Shown here one piece after another: positions 62,172 to 64,000 of a stretch of 64,000 nt of DNA. Source of the stretch: Roseateles_B sp041905785 (GTDB lineage Bacteria; Pseudomonadota; Gammaproteobacteria; Burkholderiales; Burkholderiaceae_C). The stretch lies in the NCBI GenBank assembly GCA_041905785.1, contig JAYRKJ010000007.1, positions 127,221 through 191,220 on the forward strand, read 5' to 3'. Under the pieces are notes generated by a model that worked only from the letters and a program-made list of their open reading frames with translations, was not told where the DNA came from and searched no databases. How positions within the stretch are numbered: the stretch's first letter is position 1; the number at the start of each line of letters is the position of its first letter. Position numbers and translations under genes: made by a program.

Positions 62172-62975
62172 TCAGGGCCTGCTGCTGCGCAGAAAGTCCG
62201 CGGCCACGTCAGCCGGGATCGCGTAGGTAATGCCGGTGGGCGTGCTCAGCGCCGACTCGCGCGTGCCCTTGATCAGCACCATGCTCACCACGCCCAGCAC
62301 CAGGCCGCTGTCCGGCTCGAAGACCGGTCCGCCGCTGTTGCCAGGATAGGCCGTCACGTCCAACTGCATCACCTGGAAACCGCCGTCGCGAAGCTGCCGG
62401 ATGGCGCGCGGGGACAAGGCCTGCGCCACCGGCGGCGGCAGCACCACATCGGTCATGGCCGCCAGCACGCCGCGGTGCGTGACCGCCGTGTAGCCCACGG
62501 CACCGGCCAGCGGAAAGCCCATCAGGGCGATGTCCATGCCCTCGCGCAACTGATCGGCGGAGGCCAGGCGCAGCGGCTTCACCGGCGCACCCTCGATGCT
62601 GATCAGGGCCAGGTCCCGGCTCACGTCCTGAGCCACCACCATCGCGATACGCTGGCTCCACTTGCCCCTGCCCTCAGGCACCTGCACCACCAGGCGCCGC
62701 CCGTCGATCAGCGCCGCGGCTTCGGGGATCACGTGCGCATTGGTGAGCACATGGCGGCCCTCCAGCACGGCGAAGCCGCTGCCGCGAAAGCTGAAGCGCG
62801 GGGTGTCGGTCTCTGAATGCGTGCCGACCATCAGGACGGAAGGTTTGAGCTGCTGGACCGTGTCAGGCAAGGCAGCGGGCGCGGTACCCGGCAAGGCCAC
62901 AGCCGCGGCGCACAGCCCCGCCAACAGGTGGCGACGCCCAAACAACCCGGCCCCCAGACGTCCTAGTTTCTTCAT
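62172..62975 (-). CDS. Trypsin-like exported serine protease
   Basis: A 267-residue protease of the DegP/trypsin-2 type without a PDZ domain. The signal region has a twin-arginine-like start (GLFGRRHLLAGLCAAAVAL), so export may use Tat. The triad is seen as His (LTNAHVIPEA), Asp (DLALISIEG) and Ser (AYPGNSGGPVFEPDSG). The GNSGGP context is canonical. The ATG at 62975 gives the signal at the N-terminus. The upstream frame is open for a further ~90 codons but shows no domain. Substrate unknown. Confidence 0.9.
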   Translation of the reverse strand: MKKLGRLGAGLFGRRHLLAGLCAAAVALPGTAPAALPDTVQQLKPSVLMVGTHSETDTPRFSFRGSGFAVLEGRHVLTNAHVIPEAAALIDGRRLVVQVPEGRGKWSQRIAMVVAQDVSRDLALISIEGAPVKPLRLASADQLREGMDIALMGFPLAGAVGYTAVTHRGVLAAMTDVVLPPPVAQALSPRAIRQLRDGGFQVMQLDVTAYPGNSGGPVFEPDSGLVLGVVSMVLIKGTRESALSTPTGITYAIPADVAADFLRSSRP

Positions 62976-63282
62976 GTGCCGCGCGCTCCCCGTCAATGCG
63001 TGTGGATGGCGCATCTTCGCATTGAGACAGCAGGCTTGCCGAACACCACAGAACCCTCTCGAACACCGGGCCCTTGCGAAGTGCAGTGGCGCGGATGCCG
63101 AAGGAACGCAAGCATGCAAATGCCGAATCCGCTGCACCGCGCCGGCGCACCGTGGCCGAGCGCAGCATGCACCTGGAGCAGCCCCTGGCCAGCGCGTGCA
63201 TCGAGGGTCATCAGCCCAGCGCGGAGTTTCTGAGTGACCGGCCAGCCACCCCACCTTGAACCCCGCCGCTGAGCCGACAACG
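62976..63282. other. Intergenic region between the protease and the IS element
   Basis: About 300 bp with no convincing gene. Open frames are Arg/Cys-rich shadow frames. A promoter for the protease is expected here. The right edge is the IS66-type end at 63283. Confidence 0.5.
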
Positions 63283-63326
63283 GTAAGCAGCCAGCGAACA
63301 CATGTTGACCGACGCAGAGCGTTCGG

Positions 63327-63794
63327 TCAGGAGGCCGGTGCCCAGTGATGAGGCAGCAGTTCGTCGATGTCGCAGGCGCGTTGCGTCGGCAGCCGCTGCA
63401 GGACGTCCTTCAGATAGGCGTACGGGTCATGCCCGTTGAGCTTGGCTGACTGGATCAGGCTCATGATGGCCGCGGCGCGTTGTCCGGCAAGCAGCGTCCC
63501 TGCGAACAGCCAGTTCTTTCGCCCCGTCGCCCAAGGACGGATTTGCTGTTCGTCGTGATTGTTGTCGATGGGCAGCGCCGGGTCGTCCAGGTAGCGCGTG
63601 AGCGCCGCCCAGCGGTTGAGGCAGTAGTCGATGGCCTTTGCCGTGGCCGTGCCGTCCGTGATCTTGCCGCGCTGTGCGAGGAGCCAGTCGTGCAGCGCCC
63701 TGGCGATGGGCGCCGCGCGTGTTCGTCGCTCGTGCAGCCGCTGCTGCGAGGTGAGCAGTTTGGCCTCGCGCTCGATCCGGTACAACTGGCACAA
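63327..63794 (-). pseudogene. tnpC: IS66 transposase TnpC, C-terminal fragment
   Basis: The last ~155 residues of an IS66 TnpC: LCQLYRIEREAKLLTSQQ, KAIDYCLNRWAALTRYLDD, the terminal signature IDNNHDEQQIRPWATGRKNW followed by LFAG, and the C-terminal LPTQRACDIDELLPHHW. The catalytic Glu is in the DEQQ position. Homology stops at about residue LCQLY (63794); the upstream part is not transposase on this strand, so the gene is broken. The open frame beyond 63794 is shadow sequence of the opposite-strand fragment. Confidence 0.85.
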
Positions 63795-63795
63795 G

Positions 63796-64000
63796 GGGAT
63801 CGCCACGGCCGGCCTGATGGCGCATGTGGCGGTGGCCAAGTACATCGACCACCAGCCGCTGTACCGCCAGGAGGGCAGCCTCGGTCGCGCCGGCCTGGCC
63901 ATACCGCGCTCGACGCAGGCCGAGTGGATCGGGGCCATCGGTGTGGAACTGGCCCCGCTGGTGCAGGCCATGCGCGAGGACCTGCTGAGCCGGCGCGTGC
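63796..64000 (+). pseudogene. tnpC: IS66 transposase TnpC, internal fragment, opposite strand
   Basis: Read on the plus strand, the frame starting at 63796 gives ATAGLMAHVAVAKYIDHQPL, then YRQEGSLGRAGLAIPRSTQA and VELAPLVQAMREDLLSRRV, the middle of IS66 TnpC just before its HADETP catalytic motif, which would lie past 64000. It is inverted relative to the C-terminal fragment at 63327-63794, so the transposase is split by an inversion or two copies meet head to head. Confidence 0.8.

Larger units (their letters stand above)
63283..64000. mobile_element. IS66-family element, one end, rearranged and incomplete
   Basis: Starts with GTAAGCAGCCAGCG, matching the GTAAGC-type terminal inverted repeat of IS66 elements read inward from the left edge. 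Inside it are two transposase fragments in opposite orientation (63327-63794 minus and 63796-64000 plus) that meet at about 63790-63796. The element continues beyond the window, so the other end and the tnpA/tnpB genes are not seen. Confidence 0.75.

Noticed and set aside
59946..62816. 956-codon open frame on the plus strand
   Set aside because: It is antisense to rimO, phaR and the protease. The translation is His/Gly/Ala/Gln-rich shadow sequence produced by the high third-position GC of the real genes.

Overview
The window is high-GC chromosomal DNA with dense, mostly co-directional gene blocks. The content points to a betaproteobacterium of the order Burkholderiales, most likely the Rubrivivax/Leptothrix/Roseateles group. 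This is inference from protein character: an FNR-type regulator beside hemN and a cbb3 oxidase cluster, the PHA repressor PhaR next to rimO, an ExbB-ExbD-ExbD TonB energiser, and a BcepMu-type phage regulator. No rRNA, tRNA or CRISPR array was recognised. Almost all of the window is core genome. Accessory material is limited to a Mu-like phage regulatory remnant (about 4.8-6.2 kb), two tandem-repeat loci (50.4 and 57.4 kb) and a rearranged IS66 element at the right edge.

1-4.6 kb: 3'-truncated cysS (minus), then a plus-strand run of a TPR protein, two cyclophilins (periplasmic and cytoplasmic), lpxH and mtfA. 4.8-6.2 kb: a divergent phage-type switch, with a BcepMu gp16-like regulator and a small downstream gene on the minus strand facing an S24 repressor on the plus strand. 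6.3-11.2 kb: clpS-clpA, a cold-shock protein and icd. 11.4-22.5 kb: an anaerobic/microaerobic block with a TauE/SafE-type membrane protein, hemN, fnr and a complete minus-strand cbb3 cluster ccoI-S-N-O-Q-P-G-H plus a small membrane protein. FNR-like dyads lie between hemN and fnr and upstream of ccoI. 22.6-27 kb: a TctD/TctE-like two-component system, sodB and xseA.

27.3-32.1 kb: a plus-strand block exbB-exbD-lpxK-Trm112-kdsB (envelope and LPS), then adk and a short-chain dehydrogenase behind a strong palindrome. 32.3-39.9 kb: a TonB system (tonB, exbB, two exbD paralogues, a large TPR protein) divergent from a 1038-residue TonB-dependent receptor. 40-43 kb: ldcA, tadA, a DUF72 gene and a small membrane protein. 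43.1-50.1 kb: one minus-strand unit livH-livM-livG-livF-ridA-substrate-binding protein-zinc alcohol dehydrogenase-GntR regulator, which reads as a self-contained uptake module of unknown substrate.

50.2-55.2 kb: guaB, an MFS transporter and guaA. The guaA 3' side carries a perfect hairpin, a 71-bp tandem repeat and a U-run terminator. 55.5-62.9 kb: a DUF4124 protein, rnfH-ratA, smpB with a 75-bp tandem repeat overlapping its 3' end, an adenosine/adenine deaminase, a cystathionine beta-lyase-type enzyme, rimO, phaR and a secreted trypsin-like protease. 63.28-64 kb: the end of an IS66-family element whose transposase pieces lie in opposite orientations.
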